DNA from: Nocardioides marmorisolisilvae
GTDB lineage: Bacteria > Actinomycetota > Actinomycetes > Propionibacteriales > Nocardioidaceae
NCBI RefSeq assembly: GCF_031656915.1
Contig: NZ_CP134227.1
Location: 496,001-560,000, forward strand
Reading direction: 5' to 3'
DNA length: 64,000 bases
Within the stretch, counting starts at the first letter, position 1, and every line of letters begins with the position of its first letter. Under the pieces are notes generated by a model, which made no database searches, was not told the DNA's origin, and saw only the letters and a list, made by a program, of their open reading frames with translations. Position numbers and translations under genes: made by a program. Of the stretch, positions 16,781 to 25,611 are shown piece by piece.

Positions 16781-16872
16781 GCGTGGTCACCCCCCCGACC
16801 GACAACGTCGGCCCGGTCACGGTGCAGATCTCTGGTCAACTGCTCGGGCGAGACGTAGAACGGCATCGTCAT
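16777..16872 (-). CDS. Mini-gene 1 of the prcB-prcA array (31 aa)
   Basis: Starts with an ATG that overlaps the prcB TGA (ATGA), behind the strong site GGAGGTGA. It encodes [12 protein letters not shown], identical to the first 12 PrcA residues, followed by [10 protein letters not shown] and VVGRGGDHA. The tail resembles the prcB C-terminus (GGDQA). Leu12 is TTG. Whether the peptide is stable is not known. Confidence 0.6.
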   Translation of the reverse strand: MTMPFYVSPEQLTRDLHRDRADVVGRGGDHA

Positions 16873-17732
16873 GCCTGGTCACCTCCGTTCGCCGAGGCCG
16901 GCGGGTCCAGTGGCGCGGCAGGGCCGTCCGGTCGCGCCATCCGCCCGGCGACGACATGATCGGCCACGGCGGCGACCTCCTCCTGGGTCAGCCGGCGATG
17001 GCCGTCGGCGGTGATCACGCTGACGATCGGGAAGATCCGGCGCGCGAGGTCCGGCCCCCCGGTTGCGGAGTCGTCGTCTGCGGCGTCGTACAGCGCCTGG
17101 ACGACGGCCGTGACGCACGACCCCATGTCCAGGTCGTCACGGTAGAGCTTCTTCAGCGCGCCACGGGCGAACATCGAACCCGATCCCACCGAGTGGAATG
17201 CAGTCTCCTCGTAGCGACCGCCGGTGACGTCGTAGCTGTAGATCCGGCCGTGCCCGACGCTCAGGTCGAAGCCGGCGAACAGCGGCACGACCGCGAGTCC
17301 CTGCATGGCCATCCCCAGGTTGCTGCGGATCAGGGTCGAGAGTCGGTTGGCCTTGCCGTCCATCGACAGCGTGGTGCCCTCGATCTTCTCGTAGTGCTCG
17401 AGCTCGGTCTGGAAGAGCCGGACCATCTCGACCGCGAGCCCGGCGGTGCCGGCGATCCCCACCACCGAGAACTCGTCGGCGGGGAAGACCTTCTCGATGT
17501 CGCGCTGGGCGATCACGTTGCCCATCGTGGCGCGCCGGTCCCCCGCCATCACCACGCCTCCGGGGAAGGTGGCCGCCACGATGGTGGTGCCGTGCGGGGC
17601 GAGCTCGGCGGCGGAGCCGGGCGGCAGCGTGCGCCGGGACGGGAGCATCTCCGGCGCGACCTGGCCCAGGAAGTCCGCGAACGACGACGAGCCCGGCGTC
17701 AGGTAGGCGTCGGGCAGGCGCGAGTCAGCCAC
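16869..17732 (-). CDS. prcB: 20S proteasome beta subunit PrcB
   Basis: A 287-residue catalytic subunit of the 20S proteasome. A propeptide of 48 residues ends in LAPHG, and autocleavage exposes Thr49 ([11 protein letters not shown]), the N-terminal nucleophile. [20 protein letters not shown] and [17 protein letters not shown] are family blocks. The GTG start abuts the pup stop directly. Its final codons (NGGDQA) overlap the first mini-gene of the repeat array, where the ATGA normally used to start prcA is found. Confidence 0.96.
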   Translation of the reverse strand: MADSRLPDAYLTPGSSSFADFLGQVAPEMLPSRRTLPPGSAAELAPHGTTIVAATFPGGVVMAGDRRATMGNVIAQRDIEKVFPADEFSVVGIAGTAGLAVEMVRLFQTELEHYEKIEGTTLSMDGKANRLSTLIRSNLGMAMQGLAVVPLFAGFDLSVGHGRIYSYDVTGGRYEETAFHSVGSGSMFARGALKKLYRDDLDMGSCVTAVVQALYDAADDDSATGGPDLARRIFPIVSVITADGHRRLTQEEVAAVADHVVAGRMARPDGPAAPLDPPASANGGDQA

Positions 17733-17936
17733 TTACTGCCCGCCCTTCTGGATGAACGACTTCACGAAGTCCTCGGCGTTGGTCTCGAGCACGTCGTCGA
17801 TCTCACCGAGGATCGCGTCGATGTCCTCGTCGAGCTGCTCCTTGCGCTCGGCGACGGTGTCCTCGGCTGCCGGGGCGGCGTCTGCCGGCTCCTCGGACTC
17901 CTGGGACTTGCGAGGTTGCTTCTGTTCCTGGGCCAT
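17733..17936 (-). CDS. pup: Prokaryotic ubiquitin-like protein Pup
   Basis: A 67-residue, highly acidic, intrinsically disordered modifier ending in FIQKGGQ. The terminal Gln must be deamidated to Glu by Dop before PafA can conjugate it. The coiled-coil region AERKEQLDEDIDAILGEI is the part that binds the ATPase coiled coil. It lies between dop (54 bp) and prcB (no gap), the usual order. Confidence 0.97.
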   Translation of the reverse strand: MAQEQKQPRKSQESEEPADAAPAAEDTVAERKEQLDEDIDAILGEIDDVLETNAEDFVKSFIQKGGQ

Positions 17937-17990
17937 ACCCAGAACCTACGCGATGGAGCGAGGCCGAATCGAGCCTGCTCGGATTTGGGA

Positions 17991-19499
17991 TCAGCGGGTC
18001 AGTGCCTCGAAGAGGCCTAGTGCGGTGTCGTGCTGGTCCAGCAGATCGCCGACGTGGGCCCGGCTGCCCCGCAGTGGGTCGATCGTCGGGACCCGTTGCA
18101 ACGACTCGCGGCCGGGCAGGTCGAAGATGACCGAATCCCAGGATGCGGCCGCGATGCTGTCGGGGAACTTGCTCAGGCACCTGCCGCGGAAGTAGGCGCG
18201 GGTGTCCTCAGGCGGCTCGTGCATGGCGTGGGTGACGGTCTCGTCGTCGACGAGGCGGTCGATGCGACCGAGCTGGACCAGCCGGTTGTACAGGCCCTTG
18301 CCCGGTCGCAGGTCGGAGTACTGCAGGTCGATCAGGTGCAGCTTGGCGTCCGACCAGGTCAACCCGTCGCGGTCGCGATAGGAGTTCAGCAGCTGGAGCT
18401 TGGCGACCCAGTCCAGCTCCCGGGCGCACTCGAAGGGGTCCCGCTCAAGGCGGTTGAGCACGGACTCCCACCGGGCCAGTACGTCGAGGGTCTGCGGATC
18501 GGCGTCCGCGCCGTACTTGTCCGCGACGTACTTCGCGGCGGCGTTGTAGAACTCCCACTGCATCTGTACGGCGGTCAGGGCGCGACCGTTCTGCAGCTCG
18601 ACGAGCTGGGTCAGTGAGGGGTCGTGCGAGACCGCGCGCAGCGCGGCGATCGGGGTGGCGGGCGCCAGGTCCCACGTGCTCGGGTCGAAGGCGCGGTCCT
18701 CGATCATCGCCAGCACCAGGGCCGTCGTACCGACCTTGAGATAGGTCGAGATCTCAGCGAGGTTGGCGTCGCCGATGATGACGTGCAGCCGGCGGTACTT
18801 CTCGGGGTCGGCGTGCGGCTCGTCACGGGTGTTGATGATCGGTCGCTTCAGGGTGGTCTCGAGGCCCACCTCGACCTCGAAGAAGTCGGCCCGCTGGGTG
18901 AGCTGGAAGCCCTCGCCACGGCCGTCCTGGCCGATCCCTACGCGTCCGGAGCCGCAGATCACCTGCCGGCTGACGAAGAACGGCACCAGATGCTTCACGA
19001 TGTCGGCGAACGGCGTCGACCGTCGGACCAGATAGTTCTCATGGGAGCCGTAGGAGGCACCCTTGTTGTCGGTGTTGTTCTTGTAGAGAAGCAGCTCACC
19101 CTCGCCGGGCGTCGAGGCGAACCGGCTCGCGTCCAAGGCGATCTGCTCGCCCGCCTTGTCCCACCGGACGACGTCCAGCGGGTTGGTGCACTCGGGGGTG
19201 GAGTACTCAGGGTGCGCATGGTCGACGTACAGCCGGGCGCCGTTGGTGAGGATGACGTTGGCCAGGCCGAGGTCCTCGTCGGTGAGCTGGGTGGGGTCGG
19301 CGACCTGGCGCGCCATGTCGAACCCGCGGGCGTCACGCAGCGGGGACTCCTCCTCGAAGTCCCAGCGCGCCCGACGGGCCTTGTGGGTGCTCGAGGCGTA
19401 GGCGTTGACCAGCCGCGTGCTCGCCACCATCGGGTTGGCATGCGGCTGGCCCTGGACCGAGATGCCGAACTCGGTCTCGGTCCCCATCACTCGTCGCAC
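17991..19499 (-). CDS. dop: Pup deamidase/depupylase Dop
   Basis: A 502-residue PafA paralogue that deamidates the C-terminal Gln of Pup and removes Pup from substrates. It begins [20 protein letters not shown] (metal-binding ETEFG), has [21 protein letters not shown] and [19 protein letters not shown], and carries the Dop-specific long loop after residue 35. GTG 19499 was preferred because a GGAGGT lies seven bases upstream and the resulting N-terminus matches relatives; a GTG at 19505 is an alternative. First gene of dop-pup-prcB-array-prcA. Upstream, the expected ATPase gene is missing and a glycan gene ends only 44 bp away. Confidence 0.95.
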   Translation of the reverse strand: MRRVMGTETEFGISVQGQPHANPMVASTRLVNAYASSTHKARRARWDFEEESPLRDARGFDMARQVADPTQLTDEDLGLANVILTNGARLYVDHAHPEYSTPECTNPLDVVRWDKAGEQIALDASRFASTPGEGELLLYKNNTDNKGASYGSHENYLVRRSTPFADIVKHLVPFFVSRQVICGSGRVGIGQDGRGEGFQLTQRADFFEVEVGLETTLKRPIINTRDEPHADPEKYRRLHVIIGDANLAEISTYLKVGTTALVLAMIEDRAFDPSTWDLAPATPIAALRAVSHDPSLTQLVELQNGRALTAVQMQWEFYNAAAKYVADKYGADADPQTLDVLARWESVLNRLERDPFECARELDWVAKLQLLNSYRDRDGLTWSDAKLHLIDLQYSDLRPGKGLYNRLVQLGRIDRLVDDETVTHAMHEPPEDTRAYFRGRCLSKFPDSIAAASWDSVIFDLPGRESLQRVPTIDPLRGSRAHVGDLLDQHDTALGLFEALTR

Positions 19500-19511
19500 G
19501 CTCACACCTCC

Positions 19512-19517
19512 AGCGTA
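19512..19517 (-). promoter_or_regulatory. Putative -10 element for dop-pup-prcBA
   Basis: Read leftward this is TACGCT (TANNNT type) in the 44-bp gap before dop. A transcript from it would start near the GTG at 19505, close to leaderless. It would give the proteasome genes their own promoter now that the ATPase gene is 15 kb away. Confidence 0.3.
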
Positions 19518-19549
19518 ATGGTGTGGGGTGAGACCGGGCGGCGTTCACC

Positions 19550-22500
19550 CTAGGTACGGCGCTGCGGAGCATCACCGCGCGGAACGAACACCGCGTCAAC
19601 CAGTCGCGAGGATGCCGAGATCCCAGCGAACTCGCTTCCAGGCAGGCAGGCTGAACGCAGGTCGGCGCGCGCGCGGGCATGTGAGCTGCCCAGTGCCGGG
19701 AGATCGCCCAGCAGTGCGACGACCTCCTCCACACTCGTCGCCCGGGGCCCGGGCTCGGACGAGGTCGAGTCGGCCGAGCCCGGCGTGGCGACAAGTGCGG
19801 CACCCGGTGCGAAGAACACCATCGGAAGGTCAACGACGGCGCAGGCGGGACCGAGCGTGGAGACGCGGGCCGGGTGAGCGAGGACTGCGGCGTCGCCTCC
19901 GAGGAGAAGCTCGTTGACGCAGGGATGGTCGGACGCGTCGACGATCCCGTCCTGCCCACCTCTCCTGACGGCGCCTGCGCGACCAGCCGGCCGGCGAAGC
20001 AGGAACACGTATTCGTCACCGAGTGCCCGACGTGCCTCGGCGACGTCGAGAAGACCGTCATCGGCGCACAGGACCACGTGCTGTCCGGCGTCGATGCCGA
20101 GCATCTCCCTGGTGTGGTCGCGGATCCGGGCTGCGTCGGCGGAACGCAGCAGGTCGTGGCTCGGACAGCCGACCCGTAGGACCGTAGGCGCGCCAGCAGC
20201 GCCGTACGACGCGCCGGACCGCCCGCCCGGCCCTGAGCAGGACAGCACGTAGTCGCAGCCGGACGGATCCCCGCTCGCACCGCATGCACCGCGCACCACG
20301 ACCTGCCCGGCGGGCTTGGCCGGCCAGCCCGGAGGAATGGCGTCCACGACGAGGTAGCGGGATGCCGCGACGACACCGTGCCACTCCGCAGTGCCCTCCA
20401 CTAGACCACGCGCTTCGCGTGGGAGCACCACCGATCGGTCGCGCACCGACCACAACAACTCGAGGTCGGCCGAGCGCCGGACCAGCTCCTGCTGCACGGC
20501 CAGCGCGTCGCCGTCGGCCAGCTCGCCCCCGCAGGCACGGAAGACGACCGCGGGTCGCGCAGCGACGGCCACCGCCGCCTGCTCGCGGAGCATCCTTTGC
20601 GCCCTGGCCGAACGGTGCGCGAGCGGAACGGGTGGCTCGACCCGGAAACGAAGCGTCGGCCGGCGACCGCCGGTGACAACGACGGTGAAGGAGAGGTCCC
20701 GGAGCTCGATGTGGTGTGGCAGCGCGTCGAGCACGGTCGTCACGGGCGAGGGATGCAGGACACTGCCGTCCGCGAGGTCGAGCTGCAGCTTGTAGGAGCC
20801 GGGTGGCAGTGCAAGTCCGTCCCGGCCCCAGCGGGAGCGTTGGAGCGGGAAGCGGACGCGGTGGAGTCCTTCGGAGCGGTCCCAGGTGCCCCGCACCTGC
20901 ATGGACCGGCTATTCAGATGGGGCTGGACGGCGGCTGCGTCCACTCCGAGCAGCTCGAGGTCGACCGTGAGCTGCCCGTCGTCGGCCGCGAAGCCGAGCG
21001 TCCGGGCGGCCATCCGTCGCCTCTGCACCGACACCTGGCCCGAGCTGCTGGCCACCAGCTCGAGGCCGTCCCCTCCCCCGGCCGGGACCGGGTCTGAGCC
21101 GAGCGGGGTGCCGGGCGCCGCCGCCACCGGAGCCACCCGCTCGTCGGGGAGCTCGGCCCACAGCGCGCACGCGGCGATAGCCCGGTCCGACGCCAGGAGC
21201 GGTGCGATCCGGTCGCGAGGGAGCCGAGCGCGGACGATGCCTCCCGCGACCGGATCATGCTCGAGCTCGAGCGCGGTCCCTCCTTGCCCGGAGATCCCCA
21301 GACGCAAGCGACTCCCCGGCGGAGCGTGCAGGTCGAGCACCAGTCCGTCTGCGTCGAGGCCGTTCGCGACGGCGTACACGTCGGGGCGATCGACCTCCAG
21401 CGCCGCCTCACCGGTGTCGGTCTCTCCTAGCGACCTCAGCACTCCCCGCTCAGCCGGCACCGTACGCTCGAGCGTTGCTCGGACGTCTCGCGACAGATCG
21501 ACGCCACCGGTCCTGGTGAGCCCGGCGACCGACACGGAAGCCTCCAGCACGTGGGTGCCCGGGGTCGAGGGCAGCAGGTGCTCCGGCAGGTCCACGGCGA
21601 AGCCGCCTGCGCGCTGGTCGCAGTACTCGTGGCCGCCCAGGATGTCCACCTCGGGATCCTCGACGGTCCGGACGGGTAGGTCGATCCGGTCGCCGGTCGG
21701 CGAGACGAGGGCCAGGGTGATGCGCACGCCGTCCCCACTCAGATCGACGTTTCGCACGAATGCATACCCTCGAAGACGCAGCTCACCGCCCGATCCCCAC
21801 GACGCCCAGAGCAGACCTGCGCGCAGTCGCGTCTGCCGGTCGGACAGGAGCAGGCAGTCGTCGGGAAGTCCGGGGATGTCCAGGTGAGCGGTCACCCCGC
21901 CGGCACCGACCGAGGTCGGCGTACGCCGTTCGATCCGCGGTGCCTCGCCCAGGAACCGGACGAGCTCTGCGGTCCGCCCCTGCAGGACGAGCTCATGGAG
22001 CACCTTGCTCCGCACCCCCACGGTGCGCACATAGTCAGCCCGGGCAACGCGGTCGAGGAGCATCTGCAGGGCCTCACGGAACGCCGCGCGGAAGTCGTCG
22101 TCCGCTGCCGCGAGCGCGGGCGTGAAGTAGGAGAGATTGTGCGTGACGAGCTGCAGCGCGCGCACCTCCTCGGCACGGTGCTGACCGGCACTGGTGAGCT
22201 CGCTGAGGGAGAGCCTGACGGCCTCGTTGTGGTCGCGGAGGTTCTCAGCGGTGGTGGTCTGCTGGGACAGGGACGTGCGATCCTCACGGACCCGCCACCT
22301 GACGCCGATCTCGGGATGTACGTCGAAGCCACGGGCTCTGGCGTAGGCGCGGGAGGAGACCGGCTGGTCCTCGTACACGAGCCCTTCGGGGAAGCGGAGC
22401 GCGGCGGCCTCCCAGAACGTGCGCCGGTAGACCTTGCTCCAGGCCACCGCGTTGACCTGGATCTGCGGGAACGCCTCGAGGGTGCACCCCAGCCGCCGCT

Positions 22501-22999
22501 GCGCGTGGACCTCCCGGATCCACCAGCCGGCGTCCCGGGTGCCCTCCGGGCCGAGTCGCTCATAGCCGGTGACGGAGAAGTCGGAGCCGGACCGAACCAG
22601 CCCCTCGAGCGGGACGCTGAACACGTCTCGGGTCACCACGTCGTCGGAGTCGATGAACGCCAGGAACTCCCCCCTGGCCGCATCGATGCCGGTGTTCCGC
22701 GCTGCGCCGAGTCCCCCGTTGAGCCGAGTCAGCACTCGCACCCGCCGATCCTCGCGTGCGTGCCTCTCAGCGACGTCTCTGCTGCCGTCCGGACTGCCGT
22801 CGTCGACCACAATGATCTCGACGTCGTCGTAGTCCTGCTCGCGCAGGGACGTCAGACACTCGTCGACGAACGCCTCGACGTTGTAGATGGGAACGACGAC
22901 GCTGAGCAGACCCTGGGTGTACCGCGGCGACCGAAGCCGACGGGCAGCCCGCTCGGCCGGCCGGGCGACGGCGCGACGCAACGAACGGTGCAAGCTCAC
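19550..22999 (-). CDS. GT2 glycosyltransferase with long TagF-like C-terminal region
   Basis: A 1149-residue protein. Residues 30-260 form a GT-A glycosyltransferase family 2 domain (LLSVVVPIYNVEAFVDECL, EIIVVDDGSPDGS, donor/metal DxD at AFIDSDD, Asp118 and Asp120). A middle region of several hundred residues is beta-rich and unassigned. The last 300 residues resemble CDP-glycerol glycerophosphotransferase (TagF-type) proteins in outline (ELLWSVRDRSVVLP, ASRYLVVDAIPPGW, GCDYVLSCSG), but the usual WHG-type catalytic stretch is not recognisable. A GTG start follows GGAGGAGAG. It probably builds a teichoic-acid-like or other surface polymer; the C-terminal domain may be inactive. Last gene of the leftward cluster, 20 bp after the next GT gene. 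Confidence 0.75.
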   Translation of the reverse strand: MSLHRSLRRAVARPAERAARRLRSPRYTQGLLSVVVPIYNVEAFVDECLTSLREQDYDDVEIIVVDDGSPDGSRDVAERHAREDRRVRVLTRLNGGLGAARNTGIDAARGEFLAFIDSDDVVTRDVFSVPLEGLVRSGSDFSVTGYERLGPEGTRDAGWWIREVHAQRRLGCTLEAFPQIQVNAVAWSKVYRRTFWEAAALRFPEGLVYEDQPVSSRAYARARGFDVHPEIGVRWRVREDRTSLSQQTTTAENLRDHNEAVRLSLSELTSAGQHRAEEVRALQLVTHNLSYFTPALAAADDDFRAAFREALQMLLDRVARADYVRTVGVRSKVLHELVLQGRTAELVRFLGEAPRIERRTPTSVGAGGVTAHLDIPGLPDDCLLLSDRQTRLRAGLLWASWGSGGELRLRGYAFVRNVDLSGDGVRITLALVSPTGDRIDLPVRTVEDPEVDILGGHEYCDQRAGGFAVDLPEHLLPSTPGTHVLEASVSVAGLTRTGGVDLSRDVRATLERTVPAERGVLRSLGETDTGEAALEVDRPDVYAVANGLDADGLVLDLHAPPGSRLRLGISGQGGTALELEHDPVAGGIVRARLPRDRIAPLLASDRAIAACALWAELPDERVAPVAAAPGTPLGSDPVPAGGGDGLELVASSSGQVSVQRRRMAARTLGFAADDGQLTVDLELLGVDAAAVQPHLNSRSMQVRGTWDRSEGLHRVRFPLQRSRWGRDGLALPPGSYKLQLDLADGSVLHPSPVTTVLDALPHHIELRDLSFTVVVTGGRRPTLRFRVEPPVPLAHRSARAQRMLREQAAVAVAARPAVVFRACGGELADGDALAVQQELVRRSADLELLWSVRDRSVVLPREARGLVEGTAEWHGVVAASRYLVVDAIPPGWPAKPAGQVVVRGACGASGDPSGCDYVLSCSGPGGRSGASYGAAGAPTVLRVGCPSHDLLRSADAARIRDHTREMLGIDAGQHVVLCADDGLLDVAEARRALGDEYVFLLRRPAGRAGAVRRGGQDGIVDASDHPCVNELLLGGDAAVLAHPARVSTLGPACAVVDLPMVFFAPGAALVATPGSADSTSSEPGPRATSVEEVVALLGDLPALGSSHARARADLRSACLPGSEFAGISASSRLVDAVFVPRGDAPQRRT

Positions 23000-23018
23000 C
23001 TCTCCTCCGTGCCCGGCG

Positions 23019-23804
23019 TCAGTCCGCGCTCCGGACGTCCCCGACGGCGTGGGGCCGTCCGGAGTCCTCGTGCTGCCGCAGCCATTCGTAGTCCATGATC
23101 GGGGTCGCCCGCGGCAGCGACTTGTTGGCACTCGCGGCGGCGAACTGGGAGCCCGCCCTGCGTCGCTTGAAGTGGATCGTGTCGGGCGCCACCCGGTGAA
23201 CGTAGCCGGCCACCAGAGTCTCCATGTTCCAGTGCCAGTCATCGAAGGCGAAGCCCTCGGCGAGCGAGCGCTTGATGTGGGCGATGTCCTGGTACGCGGC
23301 GACCGGTGCCATGCAGAGGGCGTCCCACGGGTTGGCGACCCGGATATAGGAGTAGACGTCGAACTCGGGATCGGTCTGGTCGGGCAGGAAGTAGAGATAG
23401 GTGCTCTGGTCGAAGTACCAGTTCACCTCGGGATGGGCGATCACCCGCCCAGGATCGGTCTCGCACAGGCGGTGGGCCTCGACGAGCCAGTTCTCCCCCC
23501 AGAGGTCGTCGCCGTCGAGGAATGCGATGTAGCCCCGCGACACCTGAGCAGCCGCGTGGTTGCGCACCAGCGGGTGGTCCCCGTAGGAGACCTGCTCCAC
23601 CCGTACGCCATACCTCTCGGCCGCCCCGAAGGCCTCGGCCGTTGCCGCGTCGGGATTGTCGAGAAGCACGAGCGTCTCGACGATGAGCCCGGCCTCGCGG
23701 GCGTGCGCCACCGCGTCGAGCAGGCTGTGGAAGGCCGGACCGGCCATCGGGCCCTCGGCATGGGCGAGCATGATCGCCGTGACGTCGACCGCCTGCTCAG
23801 TCAT
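23019..23804 (-). CDS. Family 2 glycosyltransferase
   Basis: A 261-residue GT-A enzyme with N-terminal VTAIMLAHAEGPMAGP and the donor-site motif YIAFLDGDDLWGENWL (Asp97, Asp99, Asp100). The FKRRR motif near the end is shared with the paralogue at 29384-30139, as is the ENWL that follows the DxD. No membrane segment, so it acts in the cytoplasm on a nucleotide-sugar donor that cannot be named. Its ATG overlaps the stop of the upstream gene by 4 bp, which fixes the start at 23804. Confidence 0.82.
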   Translation of the reverse strand: MTEQAVDVTAIMLAHAEGPMAGPAFHSLLDAVAHAREAGLIVETLVLLDNPDAATAEAFGAAERYGVRVEQVSYGDHPLVRNHAAAQVSRGYIAFLDGDDLWGENWLVEAHRLCETDPGRVIAHPEVNWYFDQSTYLYFLPDQTDPEFDVYSYIRVANPWDALCMAPVAAYQDIAHIKRSLAEGFAFDDWHWNMETLVAGYVHRVAPDTIHFKRRRAGSQFAAASANKSLPRATPIMDYEWLRQHEDSGRPHAVGDVRSAD

Positions 23805-25504
23805 CCGCGTCTCCTCGGCAGATCGAGAAGGGTGGTGACGGTGTCCGCGGATGCCGCCCAACGGCCGTCGGTCGTCGCCTCACCAACCCTCAGCGGAGCA
23901 TGCACCAATCGTCGGGCGGACGCGTCCGACATCACATAGCGGTCGACCAGGTCGCCGCGCAGCTCCGGGCTGTCGACAACCACCCAGTCGAGATGGGCGA
24001 AGCAGTCCTCGAACGCCCCCGCCGGAAAGCCAGTTCGGTTGCCTGCCTCGTCGTGCACGTAGCCGAAGAGGTACGCGCCCAGACTGGCGCGAGCAGCCAA
24101 CTGCCGCGCATACGACGTGAACAGTTCCCAGCCCAGGCGGCTCTCCACGGTGACCACCCGATCCGCGCCCAGCCCGCGGACCACGTCGAGCAGCAGGTCG
24201 GTGCGCAGCTCAGCACCGATCCCGGCGGCGTACGACGCCACGTCGACCACACAAGCCGTGCCCTCCAGGAAGGCCGCGGGCTCCACGCCGGGGTTGTCGG
24301 TCGCCAGCACCATCAGGCTCGCCGCGGGTTGGAGAGCGGCGAAGCCCCCGGCGAGCGCAGCGGCGGCGCGAACGGCGGGGCTGTCGGCAGCATCGGGAAC
24401 GAGCAAGAGGGTGTCGACATGCGTCCGGCCGAGCGCGTGCCGAAGGCGTTCCATCTGCTCGACCGGGTGGAGGCGGTGGTGCCGCCGGGGAGGCCAACCC
24501 GCGGCGCGCCGCAACGGGGTGCTGCTGGTCACGAGCGGCTCGAGCGCTGCAGCCTTGTCGATCATGGTCCGCATCGTCGGCGAGCCCAGCCGGTCGAGCT
24601 TCGACAACGCCGCCCGGCAGCCTTCCTCGAGCCAGCTCGTCCGGCTCAGGTCGTACTCGTCGCTGCGGTGCAGCATCTCCCGGAGCAGCAGTGGACGCTG
24701 CTCCTGTCGCGCAGTGGGGTCCTCCTCGCCGCTGTGGTGTGGCCCGAGGGGGCTCGGTCGGAACCGCGCCTGGTAGCAGCCGGTGGCGAGGTAGTGGGGA
24801 AACGCCCACGCGCCCCGCACTCCGGCGTGCCGATCACGGTAGTACGCCTCGTCGAACAACGGGGTCGGCACGATCTGCTCGTTCCAGCCGACCGTGAGCC
24901 AATGGAACATCGGCACGGCGTCGGGGTCCATGGTGATGCCCCGGACCGCCAGCTGTGCGGCGTACCAGCCGGGGTTGAACAGCGCACTCACCCGAAGGCC
25001 CGCGCGCGCGCCGTGGGCGAGGAAGTGCGTCGTCGCAGCATCGACGTCGAGGGGTCCTCCGAACGTGCCGCGCGTCTCGAGGTCGAGCTGGGCCGCGTAG
25101 AGGTCCGGATGGACGCACGAACGCAACCTCTCCCACAGCCCTGCGTCGCGGGCCCGGTCGCGCTGACCGACCGGCAGGAGGGTGAGCAGATCGGCCATCG
25201 GGGTCTGCGAGGTCCTGGCTCGGGACCGGATCGCGTCGGCAAGGTACGTCGCCCCGGCGGACGGGGCGTGGCCGGCTGCCCGTCCCGTCCGGGCGAAGTG
25301 CTCGCGCGGGCTGACGCCCAGATCGACGATCTGGGGATAGTGCTTGCGGTAGAAGCGACCGTCGAAGAGCTCGTCGGGGACCGGCTCGCCGCCGGCCTCC
25401 GCGGGGATGCCGCCGAATGGGCGCGGAAGCGGTGGTGCCGGTGTCAGGGCAGGGCCAGAAGGGTCGCCCGGGCGGCCGTGCGTCGACCTTTTGGTCCACT
25501 TCAT
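23801..25504 (-). CDS. Glycan-cluster protein, GT-associated repeats
   Basis: A 567-residue protein with two or three copies of a motif seen before glycosyltransferase domains in surface-glycan loci: FDGRFYRKHYPQIVDLGVSP with HFARTGRAAGH, FNPGWYAAQLAVRG with FHWLTVGW, and FDEAYYRDRHAGVRGAWAFP with HYLATGCY (each given in parts). The C-terminal 220 residues look like one Rossmann half of a GT-B enzyme (DTLLLVPDAADSPAVRAAA, GADRVVTVESRLGWELF), but no complete donor-binding half follows. It shares the DEYDL and LEPLV segments with the GT4 protein at 30136-33126. Possibly an accessory or truncated glycosyltransferase. Divergent from the APS reductase-SqdB gene. Confidence 0.6.
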   Translation of the reverse strand: MKWTKRSTHGRPGDPSGPALTPAPPLPRPFGGIPAEAGGEPVPDELFDGRFYRKHYPQIVDLGVSPREHFARTGRAAGHAPSAGATYLADAIRSRARTSQTPMADLLTLLPVGQRDRARDAGLWERLRSCVHPDLYAAQLDLETRGTFGGPLDVDAATTHFLAHGARAGLRVSALFNPGWYAAQLAVRGITMDPDAVPMFHWLTVGWNEQIVPTPLFDEAYYRDRHAGVRGAWAFPHYLATGCYQARFRPSPLGPHHSGEEDPTARQEQRPLLLREMLHRSDEYDLSRTSWLEEGCRAALSKLDRLGSPTMRTMIDKAAALEPLVTSSTPLRRAAGWPPRRHHRLHPVEQMERLRHALGRTHVDTLLLVPDAADSPAVRAAAALAGGFAALQPAASLMVLATDNPGVEPAAFLEGTACVVDVASYAAGIGAELRTDLLLDVVRGLGADRVVTVESRLGWELFTSYARQLAARASLGAYLFGYVHDEAGNRTGFPAGAFEDCFAHLDWVVVDSPELRGDLVDRYVMSDASARRLVHAPLRVGEATTDGRWAASADTVTTLLDLPRRRG

Positions 25505-25560
25505 CGGCGTCGATTACCTCTTCTGGTCGGCGCTGCGCCTTCGGTCGCGACCGGGCGCCA

Positions 25561-25570
25561 ATGCTAGCAT
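25561..25570. promoter_or_regulatory. Palindromic -10 region in the GT / APS reductase-SqdB divergent promoter
   Basis: ATGCTAGCAT is a perfect 10-bp palindrome holding TAGCAT (TANNNT) on both strands, in the only 107 bp between two divergent genes. It could serve as a shared -10 element or as a small operator half-site. Confidence 0.35.
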
Positions 25571-25611
25571 CGCGGCGCGACACGGTGACCGCAGTAATGG
25601 GAGGAGGTCGG

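Larger units (their letters stand above)
16413..16872 (-). repeat. Five 92-bp tandem repeats between prcB and prcA
   Basis: Five consecutive 92-bp units (boundaries 16504/16505, 16596/16597, 16688/16689 and 16780/16781). Each carries, in the leftward direction, ATGACGATGCCGTTCTACGT (the prcA start), a divergent middle with an AGATCT site, a run of seven G, and GTGACCACGCATGA, which mimics the prcB 3' end. Units are almost identical. The two nearest prcB have TTG where the other three and prcA have CTG in the CAG-Leu codon pair, and the unit next to prcA has one C-to-G change. The period of 92 equals a 96-nt gene minus a 4-nt overlap, so coding phase and coupling are kept in every copy. This is the only gap over 300 bp without a conventional gene. 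Confidence 0.95.

Noticed and set aside
16411-16868. CRISPR-like array
   Set aside because: The repeated units are contiguous 92-mers with no unique spacers and no cas genes nearby; they encode a frame on the minus strand.
16271-18020. Plus-strand repetitive frames beginning [11 protein letters not shown]
   Set aside because: They are the antisense reading of the prcBA mini-gene array and of prcB/pup; the minus-strand frames have ribosome-binding sites and prcA homology.
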